A stretch of 38,656 bases of DNA. It comes from Plantago elongata (lineage: Eukaryota > Streptophyta > Magnoliopsida > Lamiales > Plantaginaceae). Below the pieces are notes generated by a model, which was given only the letters and a program-made list of their open reading frames with translations, ran no database searches and was not told where the DNA came from. Within the stretch, counting starts at the first letter, position 1, and each line of letters opens with the position of its first letter. A program made the translations under genes and the position numbers. The stretch covers positions 1 through 38,656 of the forward strand of contig JAYMSP010000941.1 in NCBI GenBank assembly GCA_036897095.1, in the 5' to 3' direction. Positions 1 to 9,616 of the stretch are shown in pieces.

Positions 1-1
1 A

Positions 2-178
2 CACTCATATGATCCAGCCATTAAGGTTGACCATGTCACAAATAACTGCAGTGAAAGTTTTAATTCATGGATAGAACTAGTTAGGGGTTTTTCTATGTAC
101 AACATACTAGAAGGAATAAGGCAACACATCATGAAAAGGATCACAGTTAGAAGGAGAAAAGGGGCAATCTGTGCTAAG
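2..178 (+). pseudogene. MULE transposase, C-terminal fragment (enters from left edge)
   Basis: Frame 2 is open from the first bases of the window to the stop ending at 358, so the fragment begins outside the window. The residues VTNNCSESFNSWI, then a stretch ending ILEGIRQHIMKRI and basic RRR, match the block near the C-terminus of plant MuDR-type (MULE) transposases, where an N-x-SESFNSWI motif precedes an I-x-E-x-I-R-x-x-x-M-x-R helix just before or around the SWIM finger. Similarity fades near codon 59 (about position 178); the rest of the frame (to 358) reads like the antisense of the neighbouring zinc-finger fragment. The catalytic D/D/E domain would lie upstream of the window. No SWIM zinc ligands are visible, so this is a remnant or the site of a rearrangement. 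Family assignment is by motif recognition only. Confidence 0.72.
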
Positions 179-274
179 GAAGATGTTTGGATCATCTCTT
201 CCAACTCTCCCAACTCCATTACTCATTTGGCTTGTCCCTTGATGCTCATTTGTGTGGACTTGCGAATTGGTGAT

Positions 275-430
275 TTCCTCGTCGGCATTGTACCAATGAG
301 ACCATCCATGATGAGGACACCGATAATACAACCTACCATTATTCTTCATACTACTTGATACCATCAGGGTGCAGTATCCTGAACAGTTGTATTGGCAACA
401 TTTTGCAACCCTTCGAGCACTTGAAGTTGA
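275..430 (-). pseudogene. GRF-type zinc-finger protein fragment
   Basis: The minus-strand frame (open 514 to 107) contains at residues ~39-80 a cysteine-rich block followed by KNNGRLYYRCPHHGWSHWYN. The order N-N-G-R-x-(F/Y)-(F/Y)-x-C-P, then an aromatic/tryptophan end, is the hallmark of GRF-type zinc fingers (zf-GRF), a ~45-residue domain common in small plant proteins and in transposon-associated ORFs. The usual third ligand of the form C-x-F-F-x-W is replaced by W-S-H-W, so the finger is atypical or decayed. The preceding residues are hydrophobic and are probably untranslated leader. Beyond residue ~107 the frame runs antisense through MULE coding sequence and is probably not protein. It may be a host fragment joined to a MULE or a decayed accessory ORF. 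Confidence 0.55.
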
Positions 431-559
431 GGAGTTTTGAGCGATAGTTGAGTACAAAAGATACAAGAACAAGAGGAAAAAAATACAAGAAAAAGAGAAG
501 GTGAGAGAAAACAAAGCACAAGAGGGTATTTAAAATAGTTCGAAAAATTACACAAACTT

Positions 560-840
560 ATTACAAATAAACCCAGAGCGAATTAATAATAGAAAGGAAG
601 AAAAAGGGAAAATGATGACATGGCAGGACACCTAAGCATGTGGCGTGTGCTCCGACATGCCATCTCAGCATTGGCGTGTGTGTCCGGCTGTCAAACAAAT
701 CTGGCGTTGACTTTTGGGTTTGTTTGTAATTATGTTTCAAAAATAGTTCATTTCGTGGGAACCATTTGTAATAGAAAAAACATCAGAGGGTCATCCGTGA
801 TGAGGCCAAAGAGCAGGGGCGGGTTTTGTAATTATCCCTA
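560..840. other. Non-coding segment with GGCGTGTG direct repeats
   Basis: This segment is richer in G and C than what follows. TGGCGTGTG occurs at 641 and 672, each followed by a CCGRC-like motif, and ACATGGCA/ACATGCCA-like words recur. It lies upstream (in minus orientation) of the GRF fragment and could be its leader or promoter, or part of the same mobile element. Short ORFs here have no recognisable domain. Confidence 0.3.
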
Positions 841-1690
841 GAAAAAATCTAGATATTGCCTCCTTCTTGATCGATGGCTAATATAAAATGTTTAATTTAA
901 TTAATTAAATAATACCAATATACTTTAAACCTACAATATCATAACTTTAAAAAAATTAAATAAGATTATTGAATATACTATAAATGATACACCGCAATAA
1001 GTGCGGTGCCTGTAAATCTTATAAATAAATTATAGATTATTTTTATACTACATGTCTAACTCTATTTGATCTGGTATACCTAAACTCTATATATGAATTT
1101 TGTTTAAATTTTAAGAATATATACCAAAAATAGGAAATATATACCAAAAATATAAATATACTTATTATATTAATAAAGCAATACACGTAGATTATCCTTG
1201 TCAACTTAAGAGAAATGCTAAGGCACATAGATGATGCCTTTTAAAATGCTTGATGGATAAATAGATCCAATAGTATATGATTATTGCGACAAAATAGTCA
1301 ATAAAGTGAATTGGAAGATTCTCATCATCAGGATTGTGAAATTGACTAATCTAATAAAGTCGTAAACACACTCTGAGTTAATCGTGATATGGTACAAGTT
1401 AACTAGAGTCTGATCTGAATATACACAACGATTCATGCAGAAACAATAATCGAGATGGGTGAAGAGGTGTTGCGTGTGGTGGAGGTTGTGAGCAGAGAAA
1501 AAATGAAATATTGTATCTTAGTAGCCAGTGACTAGAGAATAGAGAAGAAGCGCTTAATAAAATTTAAAAATGAAATGACACATAATAAGATAATTATATT
1601 TTTTAGTATGCAATTACTAGATATTCGAGAATGCTAAACAATCTATAAAATTTATTTTTAAAAGTGAAATGAAACTTTCACAATTATGAA
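841..1690. other. AT-rich intergenic DNA
   Basis: Very AT-rich sequence with TAATTAATTAAAT-type tracts near 893-910. I see no domain, no terminal repeats and no coding bias. The 61-codon minus frame here is hydrophobic low-complexity translation of A/T tracts. Confidence 0.6.
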
Positions 1691-2640
1691 GTTTCATATG
1701 AAAGTTTATTATATTATCTTAAAATATTATGTAGATCTAAAAGAAGTAGAAGACGAAAAAACACAAAAACAGATCACTTGTAATGGTGGGGCGAGGGGCC
1801 GCTTTTGGCAATTTTTAAACAAGAGAATGAGATTGACTCCAACAGAGCCTCAATCGGAATTGAAGTGCTGTTGGACCTCAACGTTAAAGCTCCAACGGCA
1901 TTGCATGGTGCGCCCCAGCGCTTCGTCCTTTTCTTTTATTTTTTTCTCCTTTTATCTCATTTCTTTCTTGCTTTTCATGTGTTTCCTTTTCATTTATTTC
2001 TTTCTTTCTTGCTTCTCTTCTTCTTTATATTCCATTTTATTTATTTATTTCATTTTAATTTTTAACTTTTTATTTCCGTTGAATATATATTATATGTGAT
2101 AATAATATTTAAAATATTCAAGGTACATCATTACGTACAAAATTTAAATGTAAATTATTTCAAATTAAAATTACGGATGTAAAACATACTTAAAAAATGT
2201 AAATTCTACAATTTTTAATCTAATGTATATAAACTTTTAGTTTGAGTAATGTAATTTTTATTTTTAAATAATATATTTAAAAAATATTAATTTGATGTTG
2301 TGATAATTAATTAACAACATTTAAAATAATTTAAGAATATAATTTAAAAAGAAATTAAAAAGAAAATGAAATGAATAATTAAGTTGAAAAGAAATGTCAG
2401 AAGAAAATATATGTTGGACTTTACTGTTAGAGTATATAATTATGAAGAGTAGTAAAATGAGATGGTGACGGAGAAAAGTGAGTCGCACCAAATTACACTG
2501 CTGCTGGAGATAATCTGATGCCTTCCACTGAAAGCAAAGTCTAATCCTCAACAAGAAAAGATGACTAAGGAAATGATGAACGAATGAGGGAGACACTGAG
2601 AGACAATGCTAGAACCCCCTCTGGTTTAGAGTTTTAGATT
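1691..2640. other. Intergenic DNA with a long pyrimidine tract
   Basis: Positions ~1920-2065 are almost pure T/C (CTTTTCTTTTATTTTTTTCTCC-like), giving two overlapping spurious F/L/S-rich frames. The segment 1780-1920 is more GC-balanced, but neither strand gives a recognisable protein. The rest is AT-rich. No repeats with defined ends were found. Confidence 0.55.
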
Positions 2641-3190
2641 AACATCACACGTATAATCTTCAATATGGTATATTTTGCAATTAAGTCATTTGATTACTAA
2701 TATCGGATGTAATATGATATTCTATTTGACACAATATGCAATATCTCTACACAATTATGTTATGTTGATTATTGTTATTATTTGTTTGAGAAATGGTGAG
2801 TCGGTAGAGTTGAGTGAGGTTAAACGAAAATCGGTGGAAATATGGTTTCCACTTTGCCTTTTACTTTTTTCGTGAAAAAATCAAATCTAGATATCTTGTC
2901 ATAATGTGATTTCGATCCATCCATTTCTGCCGTGTAATTCGCCTATTTGAGTTTGTGTCCACGATCATTACCAAGTGCCAACATCATTATTCAGAGCAAG
3001 ATATCTTATGATTGGTCTACACTTCGTTCATGTCTGGAATGATCATAATCCTCTTCAATGTTTATTTCAAACATATAACCTTCTTTCACATAAAATTATA
3101 GTAGTATATAGTATAATTCTGTTGCCCCAAGTTGCCCCATGTCTCATTTACAAATTCGGTGATGCATACGAAAATAAAATACACAGCAGT
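2641..3190. other. Unassigned intergenic DNA
   Basis: AT-rich sequence with only short frames (66-73 codons) that lack domain-like composition. I see no repeat or regulatory structure that can be defended. Confidence 0.5.
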
Positions 3191-3740
3191 CGGTAAAGTG
3201 TTAAATGAGCCGATCGAGACGAACTTTAATTTAATGAATTAATAATTGTTAGAATTTTAAGTCTGTTAGTGATTGGCTCGTGATAATGAAGCTTTTCATA
3301 ATCATACTCATAATCGACTCGTTAAAAGATCGACTTCTCTGCGAGCAGCTCGATTCGTATTTGCCTGGCGCTCAACTTGCTTTTGCTCATGAGTACTCGA
3401 ATCGTTTTTGCTCATTAGAGCTCAAAAATAAAGTTTCAAATTCATAAATATATAAAGAGATACATGACCATTCAAAATTTTATAAAAACCGAAGTTTTAA
3501 CATTCACACATTCCCTAAATTTAAATATATTTATTTATGTACAAGAAAATAAATATATTTAAATATATATTAAATTAATTATTTGTTCACGAGCGACGAT
3601 TATTTTTGTAAGGTGATTGATTCAAGCTCGATAGTGAGACGATCTTGTTCACGAGCGACCTCGTGTTGATCGATCTTGAGCTCAATCTGAGCATTGACAG
3701 AGATTTTTAGCGAGTGGCTTGATTCTTTAACATCACTAGT
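3190..3740. repeat. Diffuse repeat rich in GAGC/CTCGA words
   Basis: Two blocks (about 3225-3430 and 3590-3730) are packed with words such as GAGCTC, GCTCGATTC, CACGAGCGAC and TTGAGCTC, separated by an AT-rich centre at 3430-3580. The two blocks carry these words in partly inverted orientation, which suggests an old non-autonomous element. A similar short stretch (AACTCGATTCGGCTAG) occurs near 13966. No exact termini or target-site duplication were identified. Confidence 0.35.
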
Positions 3741-3898
3741 ACCCACCTATTATTCGATCGCGACATTATAATTAAATTACTTTAACCCAGAGTATATGAA
3801 TTACTTCCGTTCCTTCATAATGGCTAGGAAGATATAGTATATGGTATTGATTCTAAATACTATCGATCGATATACATCAACTTATTGTGACAACGAAG

Positions 3899-3915
3899 CA
3901 TAACTCAGTTGATAA
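3899..3915 (+). repeat. SINE-like left half with Pol III A-box
   Basis: The sequence CATAACTCAGTTGATAA ends at the copia LTR boundary. TAACTCAGTTGA fits the tRNA/SINE A-box (T-R-G-C-N-N-A-G-T-N-G-G) with changes at two positions. Its natural partner, a B-box, lies directly beyond the far end of the copia element (8695-8705), about 42 nt away once the element is subtracted. That is the normal A-B spacing in tRNA-derived SINEs. Confidence 0.45.
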
Positions 3916-4070
3916 TGAAAGAATACAATTTCGTGATTGTATTCATTGATATACATTGATATATCTACAAGATACAAATCCATAAAGAAGATAAATCTAA
4001 GACTAAGAGTAATCTAATTAGGAGTCTAATACTAGTCTACCTAAGAGTCTAAGATATTTACATTCATACA
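3916..4070 (-). repeat. 3' LTR of the minus-strand copia element
   Basis: On the minus strand the LTR starts TGTATGAATG at 4070, immediately after a purine run (4071-4078), and ends TTCTTTCA at 3916, giving TG...CA termini. Positions 3998-4065 are nearly identical to 8588-8655 at the other end of the element. The flank GATAA (3911-3915) could be one copy of the target duplication; the other copy is not clean. Confidence 0.75.
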
Positions 4071-4662
4071 CTCCCCCACAGTCGAAATTGAGGATCACCA
4101 ATACTGAGACTAGTGCGAAAATTATCAAACAATACCAGGGGTAAACCCTTAGTAAATATATCATCAATCTGATAACGAGATGGAACATGTTCAACTCGAA
4201 CTTCTCCACGTGCTACCTTTATCCGGACAAAGTGAATATCCATTTCAATGTGCATGGTGCGTTGATGCTGAACCGGATTTCCAAAAAGATAGATAGCACT
4301 CACATTGTCACAGTAAACAAGAGTAGCCTGTCGAATCGCGCAATGAAGCTCCAAAAGAAGATTACGCAACCAAAACGATTCTGCAACCACGTTAGCAATA
4401 CCTCTATATCGGCCTCAGCACTTGAGCGGGACATAGTCGGTTGACGTTTGGAAGACCACGACACAAAATTATTACCGAGAAACACACAATATCTAGTTGT
4501 AGATCGTCGCGTATCAGGACAACCGCCCCAATCAGGATCAATATAAGCAACCATATCTCGAACGGACGAAGGACGAAGATGCAAACCGAGTTGCAAGGTG
4601 CCCAGTACGTATCGAATGATACATTTAAGTGCAAGCATATGTTCATCCCGAGGATCGTGCAT
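4064..4662 (-). pseudogene. Copia RNase H domain remnant
   Basis: Two overlapping minus-strand frames (4662-4300 and 4390-4064) hold the C-terminal RNase H region of a copia polyprotein, which degrades the RNA strand of the RNA:DNA hybrid during reverse transcription. Visible landmarks are AYIDPDWGGCPDTRRST (usually DADWAGC...RRST), FVSWSSKRQPTMSRSSAEAD, VYCDNVSAIYL, and the terminal HIEMDIHFVR...GEVRVEHVPS...DIFTKGLP. Catalytic aspartates in DPDW and CDN and the glutamate in SSAEA are kept. The frame changes between SSAEAD and the LRNLLLELH block, so a frameshift lies near 4385. The last codons reach into the LTR boundary. Confidence 0.9.
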
Positions 4663-4677
4663 ATGTAGGCAAATCTT

Positions 4678-5460
4678 CTAAACCGCATAGGAAATATTTG
4701 GTCGAGTAAAGTTAAGATATTGCAATGCTCCAACAAGGCTACGATAGAGTGATGGATCCGCAAATGGCTGACCCGAGGCCGCCCCAACCTTCGGCTTTGT
4801 GTCAACCGGGGTTTGACTCGGCTTGCAAGAATACATACCGGCTCGATCGATGATATCAGCAACATATTTCTGTTGAGACAAGAATAACCCTTCCTTATGT
4901 CGAGAAATGTGTATCCCGAGAAAATAGTTCAAGTAACCCAAATCTTTCATAGCAAATTCCGAGTTGTGTTGAGCCATAATTGATTTGCGAAGAGTATCCG
5001 AGGAAGTGGTTAAGATAATGTCATCAACATATAATAAGAAATAGGCCATATCTGAAGCATGCTTGTAGAGAAATAAGGAAGTATCTGAATGACATAGTAA
5101 AACCAATAGTCGAAACAAAATCAGCAAAATGCTTACACCATGCGTGAGGTGCCTGCTTATGACCGTAAAGCGACTTCCGTATTAAACAAACATAATCAGG
5201 ATGATCTGGATTCCGGAACCCCATAGGCGGGTGCATATAAACAGTTTCTTTCAAATTCCCATGGAGGAAAGCATTACTGACATCCAATTGCTGAATCGAC
5301 CACTTTCGAGACAGAGCAATGCTGAGAATTGTATGAATCATAGCTGGTTTCACTACTGGACTAAAGGTGTCACCACAATCAATGTCTACCCTCTGCGTTT
5401 TGCCATCACCTACAAGACGGGCCTTATGCCTCTACCATCAGACTTGACTTTATGAGTAAA
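4678..5460 (-). pseudogene. Copia reverse transcriptase remnant
   Basis: Frames 5353-5024 and 5127-4678 together cover the RT domain. The first has IQQLDVSNAFLHGNLKETVY, the copia motif with the first catalytic aspartate, then the block CLIRKSLYGHKQAPHAW (normally LKKALYGLKQAPRAW). The second has FLLYVDDIILT (the YVDD polymerase signature), then KDLGYLNYFLGIHI, QQKYVADIIDRAG and the LVGALQYLNFTRPNISYAV end. A frameshift at ~5100 separates them. Coding similarity continues upstream to ~5460 with in-frame stops. Confidence 0.92.
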
Positions 5461-5662
5461 CATTCACATGGATCGAATCACACTAACATCAGGTGGACGG
5501 GGAACTAAATCCCACGTCTTATTTTTAATAAGAGCATCATATTCATCAGTCATAGCCAATTTTCAATTCATATCGCGAATGGCATCCACAGGGTTATGGG
5601 GAATGGGAAAAGGGGTAACCGTAGTGGTGTGTGCCTGTGAAGGATCAAATTTTTATGTGGTT

Positions 5663-6839
5663 TTAACTGCCTCTTTGGCTACGAGTGACAGGTCTGCCAA
5701 CCGGATGAATATCATATCGATAGGGAAGTGGAGAGGCGATAGGGACAGGGAACGGCTCGACAGCAGGAGTGCCTGCTGTCGGGGACTGTCGAGCAGCACT
5801 GGGGCTGCCCGACGTGTTGGCAGGCTGCCGGACAGCCAGTGGGTTGTCCGGGTCCGGAAGCACACGAACATCAGGGATGTTCAGCGCGGGATGTGGAAGG
5901 AGCGAGAATTGGTGTAGAACATGAGGCGATACACCATCACCCAAAAAATCGTAAGATCGAGAAGTAGGTGTATGTGATTTGACAAAGGGAAAGCTTGACT
6001 CATCAAATTGTACATGTCGACAAACAATAATCTTACGTGAGGTGAGATCAAAGCAGTTAAAAGTCCTATGATTGTCAGGACACCCCAAGAAAACACACAG
6101 TGTAGACCGAGGTTGAATTTTTCGAATGGTGGTAGACGGAAACAGAGATATCAAAGACACCCAAAAACCCGAACACGAGAGTAAGACGGAATATGATGAT
6201 AAAGAACCTCAAGAGGCGATTTATCGTCAATCAATTTACTCAGAGTAATATTAAGGAGGTGGGTAGTCATATGGAGTGCATGAAGCCAGAAAGAGGGTGG
6301 TAAGGATACATGTATGAGAAGAGTACGCATGATGTTATTAATGGATCTCATTTTTCTTTCTGCTTCCAGTTTTGAGAGGAAATGTGTGGGTAAGAAAGAC
6401 GGAATGAGATCCCATGGGAAGTACAAAATTGCCTAAAGGAATTGTTATCAGATTCTCCCCCATTATCACATTGTGCGGTTTTGATATTTCTTTCAAACTA
6501 GTTGAGTATATATGCATGAAATTTTGAAAAAAAAAAAGAGAAAACTTCGGACTTTTGAGCAAGGGGAAAAATCCACAAGAAATTTGAAAAATCATCTAGA
6601 AACAGCACATAATAACAATGACCAGAAGAACTCAAAGTAGGAGAAGTTCAAATATCACTATGAATAATGTCAAAAGGCATACATGTAGTTGAATTCGACT
6701 AAAGAAAAGGCAATTTAATATGTTTCCCTAGAACACAAGATTGACAGGTAGTAGACTTAATCGAGCTATTACAAGAAATTAATTTATTGTGTCTAAGAGT
6801 AGCTAAAACAGAATCTCCTGGATGACCTAAACGGTTATG
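5663..6839 (-). pseudogene. Copia integrase remnant
   Basis: The integrase region runs from the HNRLGHPG pre-integrase block (6839-6710), through an HSDI block whose following tryptophan codon is TGA (~6632), to the core read from frames 6595-6338 and 6426-6151. The latter holds AERKMRSINNIMRTLL and PSFWLHALHMTTHLLN, then LRVFGCL-like. The frame 6160-5663 carries IRKIQPRSTLCVFLGCPDNH and the FDLTSRKIIVCRHVQFDE block that closes copia integrases, then a Pro/Ala/Ser-rich linker to RT. The DNGGE aspartate block is frame-disrupted around 6450-6470, and a poly-A run (6527-6537) marks one frameshift. Confidence 0.88.
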
Positions 6840-7717
6840 TCAAAGAGTTGATGCAAGACAAGCGGTTGAGGACGATGGTAGAGCTGGACTCGATGGAGTA
6901 ACATGGTAGAGTGGGCTGGTATGATCACATCTCATTAGACGGTTCCCCGTCTGTAAATCATGAATAGAAAATCCATAAGGATCAAACGTTATAGACACAC
7001 AATTATTTGTTGTGAATTTGCAAACAAAGACTAACTTATTAATAAGATCAGGGGTGTGCAAAACATTTTTGAGTGAAAACGGCTGATTGGGAGAGGGAAA
7101 AGATGTAATACCAACCCCACGAATTTGAATTGACTGACCACTACCAACCATAACACCATTATTTTTGCTCATATTAAAATAAGACGTGAGATTACCTGGA
7201 TTGGGAGTTATATGCAAAGAAGCTCCAGTATCCATATACCAATTCGGATCCTGCATAGTCGACTCAATATATGTTGGAGTCCATCTAAATGCCGCATACG
7301 CTTGTTGTTGTTGCTGTTGTTGGGGACGTTGGCCCAATACGCCTTGGGTCGGAAATGGGCAGGGCGAAACCCATGGTGGAGGATGTGTCCACGCCCACAA
7401 AGGCGGCATAACCCATGTAGAGGAGCCGGCGCCCATGTTATTGCCGCGCCCTTGACCGCCGTATCCGATGTTATTGTCGCGCCCTTGACCACCATTCCAC
7501 AAAGAATTTTGACCGCCGGTCGGCTGGCACGAACCGGTGTTCTTATTCTTGTTCTTCCCTTTCTTTGCGCCTGCTTACCACGACCTTGACCTCCTTGACC
7601 TCCTTCATTGGCCGAATGTGAATCATTGCAAACATCCAGGTTACGAGTAGCAACCATCAATGACTCATCATTCCAACCAGTTGCTTCCCTCATGCTAGTT
7701 TCCTCCAAAGCCAACAT
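6840..7717 (-). pseudogene. Copia gag C-terminus and aspartic protease remnant
   Basis: Frame 7502-6840 (220 codons) begins in a Gly/Asn-rich nucleocapsid-like tail (GGQGRGNNM), passes a PQQQQQQQAYAAF polyglutamine stretch, and reaches NWYMDTGASLHITPNPGNL. DTGA is the protease active-site motif of copia elements. It is followed by VGSGQSIQIRGVG and LKNVLHTPDLINKLVFV, the standard protease-to-pre-integrase block. The frame ends at a TGA that replaces the tryptophan of the W-H-N-R-L-G-H motif; the remaining HNRLGHPG reads on in the same frame. A second frame (7717-7208) covers the upstream basic region, so a frameshift lies near 7500. No CCHC knuckle is recognisable. Confidence 0.9.
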
Positions 7718-8322
7718 AGAGCGAATTTCATAAAACTAAGGTAGAACCTTCATATGGCGTATAACCGAAGCAACACCTGTGAAAGCGGGAGTGAGTCCCC
7801 CAATAATATGGAGAACAAGGTGATTATTCATGACCGGAGCACCAACATTCAAGAGCTGATCAGAAAGTGTCTTGAGATGTTGGCAATAGGTGGAGACCTA
7901 CGAGAAGTCCCGTAAATAGAAGTTGTTAAACTCGTTTTCCAATGCAATCACACGAGAATTCTCATTGTCCTGGAAGAGATCGCGAGGGCGATTCCATACG
8001 GTCCTAGCTGAAACATCCGTCTCAACAATAGATCCGTGGAGATTGTGTAGTAAATCTAGAAAACTACAGCAGCATCTAACGTATCCCCAAGCTATTGTGC
8101 ATCATCACTGAGTTGCTCCTACTCAACAGTTTTCCCATCCTTGGTTTTGGGAATGATACGATGAAGAACCTTGTGTGAACGGCAGACAACCTTGAATAAT
8201 TCGGCCCAAAGAGAATATTTGACGTTTTCCATCTCAAGGAGGATGGGGATGTGCGACTTAATGTTAGAAACAGTAAGCGTTGGGTGAAAAGAAGAAGACA
8301 AGGTGTTCTTATTGTCGCCCAT
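7718..8322 (-). pseudogene. Copia gag N-terminus remnant
   Basis: The start MGDNKNTLSSSFHPTLTV at 8322, followed by ENVKYSLWAELFKVV and HRIIPKT, is the usual beginning of plant copia Gag (UBN2-like family), the capsid protein that packages element RNA. The frame stops at 8119. Further gag-like words (PPIANISRHFLISS-like) continue downstream in other frames to ~7720, so this part is multiply frameshifted. Confidence 0.85.
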
Positions 8323-8587
8323 GGTGACGAAAAAAATTCAGAAAATAAAATTGATTAAGAGGAAATCGATTAAGTAGAAGAAGGAAGAAGACGATCGAGT
8401 TAGCGTGAGGCTTAACCCGACGATTGGAAGAAGAATTGGCGTGAGGACGTCTTTGAGAAAGGAGAAGCAGAGCTGACATGAGGACAACGCCGAGAGGGAA
8501 GGAAAATTCGAACGGATTGCACGATTTGCAACGTGAGGCTAAAATCGATAGGAGCAGTTTGGTGAATGGCAGCGAAAGATTGTTGAT
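8323..8587 (-). other. Copia leader without a recognisable primer-binding site
   Basis: This lies between gag start and the 5' LTR remnant. A complement of initiator tRNA-Met (TGGTATCAGAGCC on the minus strand) is expected here but not found. The 5' LTR copy lacks its inner ~85 bp, so one deletion probably removed both. Confidence 0.6.
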
Positions 8588-8655
8588 TAAGACTAGAACT
8601 AATCTAATTAGGAGTCTAATACTAGTCTTACTAAGAGTCTAAGATATTTACATTC
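8588..8655 (-). repeat. Truncated 5' LTR of the copia element
   Basis: These 68 bp match 3998-4065 with few differences. The inner (leader-side) part of the LTR is missing and the outer terminal ~5 bp are altered, so no intact promoter remains. Confidence 0.75.
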
Positions 8656-8735
8656 TAATAGGTAAAATGTTTCACTTACAATTAATAGGTTGAGGGTTCG
8701 AGTCACTTTTCCCTTTTTTGAGAAAAGAAAACTAG
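8656..8735 (+). repeat. SINE-like right half with Pol III B-box
   Basis: The sequence after the LTR holds ACAATTAATAGGTTGAG and GGTTCGAGTCA at 8695-8705, matching the B-box consensus GGTTCGANTCC with one change, then a T-rich run (8707-8717) and an A-rich stretch. Joined across the copia element to 3899-3915 it gives an A-box/B-box pair. Confidence 0.45.
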
Positions 8736-8779
8736 CTTGTTGTTCTATACTAGCTATAAATCTCATGCAATACTGCCTC

Positions 8780-9616
8780 CCATGATTGACAGTAGTTGAA
8801 GTAATATGGTTTGAAATTAGAAGCCTTTTTGAGTAGAAAAACTACAAATCTCAGAAGTGAAGACCTCGGATGATGCGAACTCCAATCTTGCACTCGAAGC
8901 TCTAGATCCGAACCTTCATAGACGATTGGAAAGGGGGAGGCTTAGAACCTTTAGATCCGGCTTGCTTTGGATCTAGCCGGATGAGGGACTTTACTTGAGA
9001 GTGATTGCATGTCAACTCTGTGTAATTGAAGGTATAAAGCTTATAGTAGAGTAAAAAGATCAAGTGAACTTGTTGGTTTACCTTGAGAAGTGCTCCCTAT
9101 CTATAGAGATTAATTTCCATCTTGGGTTAGACTTATTGGATTGTGCCAAGTGTTGGGCCAAGATTAGGCCAATAGAGCTTAATTAAGCCCATGGATCATA
9201 TGATTGTCATTACCCATATAGCTTTTTTGGCCTCAAGGCTAGATTAGTCATTTTTTAGGATACTTGATGGCACCATAGTCTTCCTATTTGTAGAGACATC
9301 CGACGCCAGGGTTCCGGATCAGAGAGTCCGGAATTGGTTGTGCCCTCCTCTACTGACGTGTTATGATTTGCTACACTTGGTTCTCTTTAGGTTCGGATGT
9401 ATTCATATGTGATTGTGATCCAGACCATAGTCTCTACGGATGTAACATTTTGGTCCGGACGTTCATATCACGGTATTCTCGTACGTTTGGGCCAAGCTTG
9501 ACCTCGGATGGTCGTAAGCTCGGATCCGTGGAGCTTTGTCCTCGTAATACCGTGATGTCTTAGGATTTATTCTTGGGACGTCCAAATGACGGATTGGACA
9601 TATTCCCGGATCAACA
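8780..9616 (-). repeat. LTR-like segment, minus strand (solo or terminal fragment)
   Basis: Read on the minus strand, this begins TGTTGATCCGGGAATATG at 9616 and has a CTCTATAGAT TATA-like site near 9110-9100. About 240 bp after the TATA-like site comes a C-rich stretch (8916-8930), a layout typical of U3-R-U5. It is GC-richer than its flanks and has repeated CCGGA/TCCGG words. No coding region, PBS or partner LTR is in the window, and its low-coordinate end is not resolved, so the start given is approximate. It could be a solo LTR or a fragment of a Ty3/gypsy or copia element. Confidence 0.4.

Larger units (their letters stand above)
3916..8655 (-). mobile_element. Degenerate Ty1/copia LTR retrotransposon, minus strand
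   Basis: About 4.7 kb. Reading the minus strand gives the copia order gag, protease, integrase, reverse transcriptase, RNase H between short terminal repeats. The left (3') LTR spans ~155 bp; only a 68-bp piece of the right (5') LTR remains. The minus strand of 4071-4078 gives TGTGGGGGAG-like purines directly before the 3' LTR, as expected for a polypurine tract. No initiator-Met primer-binding site is found between gag and the right LTR, consistent with an internal deletion. Coding capacity is destroyed by several frameshifts and by stops, including two TGG-to-TGA changes (near 6842 and 6632). The element cannot be autonomous. Confidence 0.93.

Noticed and set aside
1686..2099. 137-codon frame
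   Set aside because: Its second half is F/L/S/I low complexity from a pyrimidine tract.
5468..5917. 149-codon plus-strand frame
   Set aside because: Antisense of the integrase-RT linker of the copia element; it shows no domain of its own.
7186..7589. Two plus-strand frames of 89 and 125 codons
   Set aside because: They are antisense to the copia gag/protease region, whose minus-strand motifs (DTGA, polyglutamine, HNRLGHPG) identify the real coding strand.
8695..8705. Complete tRNA gene
   Set aside because: Only a B-box is present; there is no cloverleaf. It fits better as half of an interrupted SINE.
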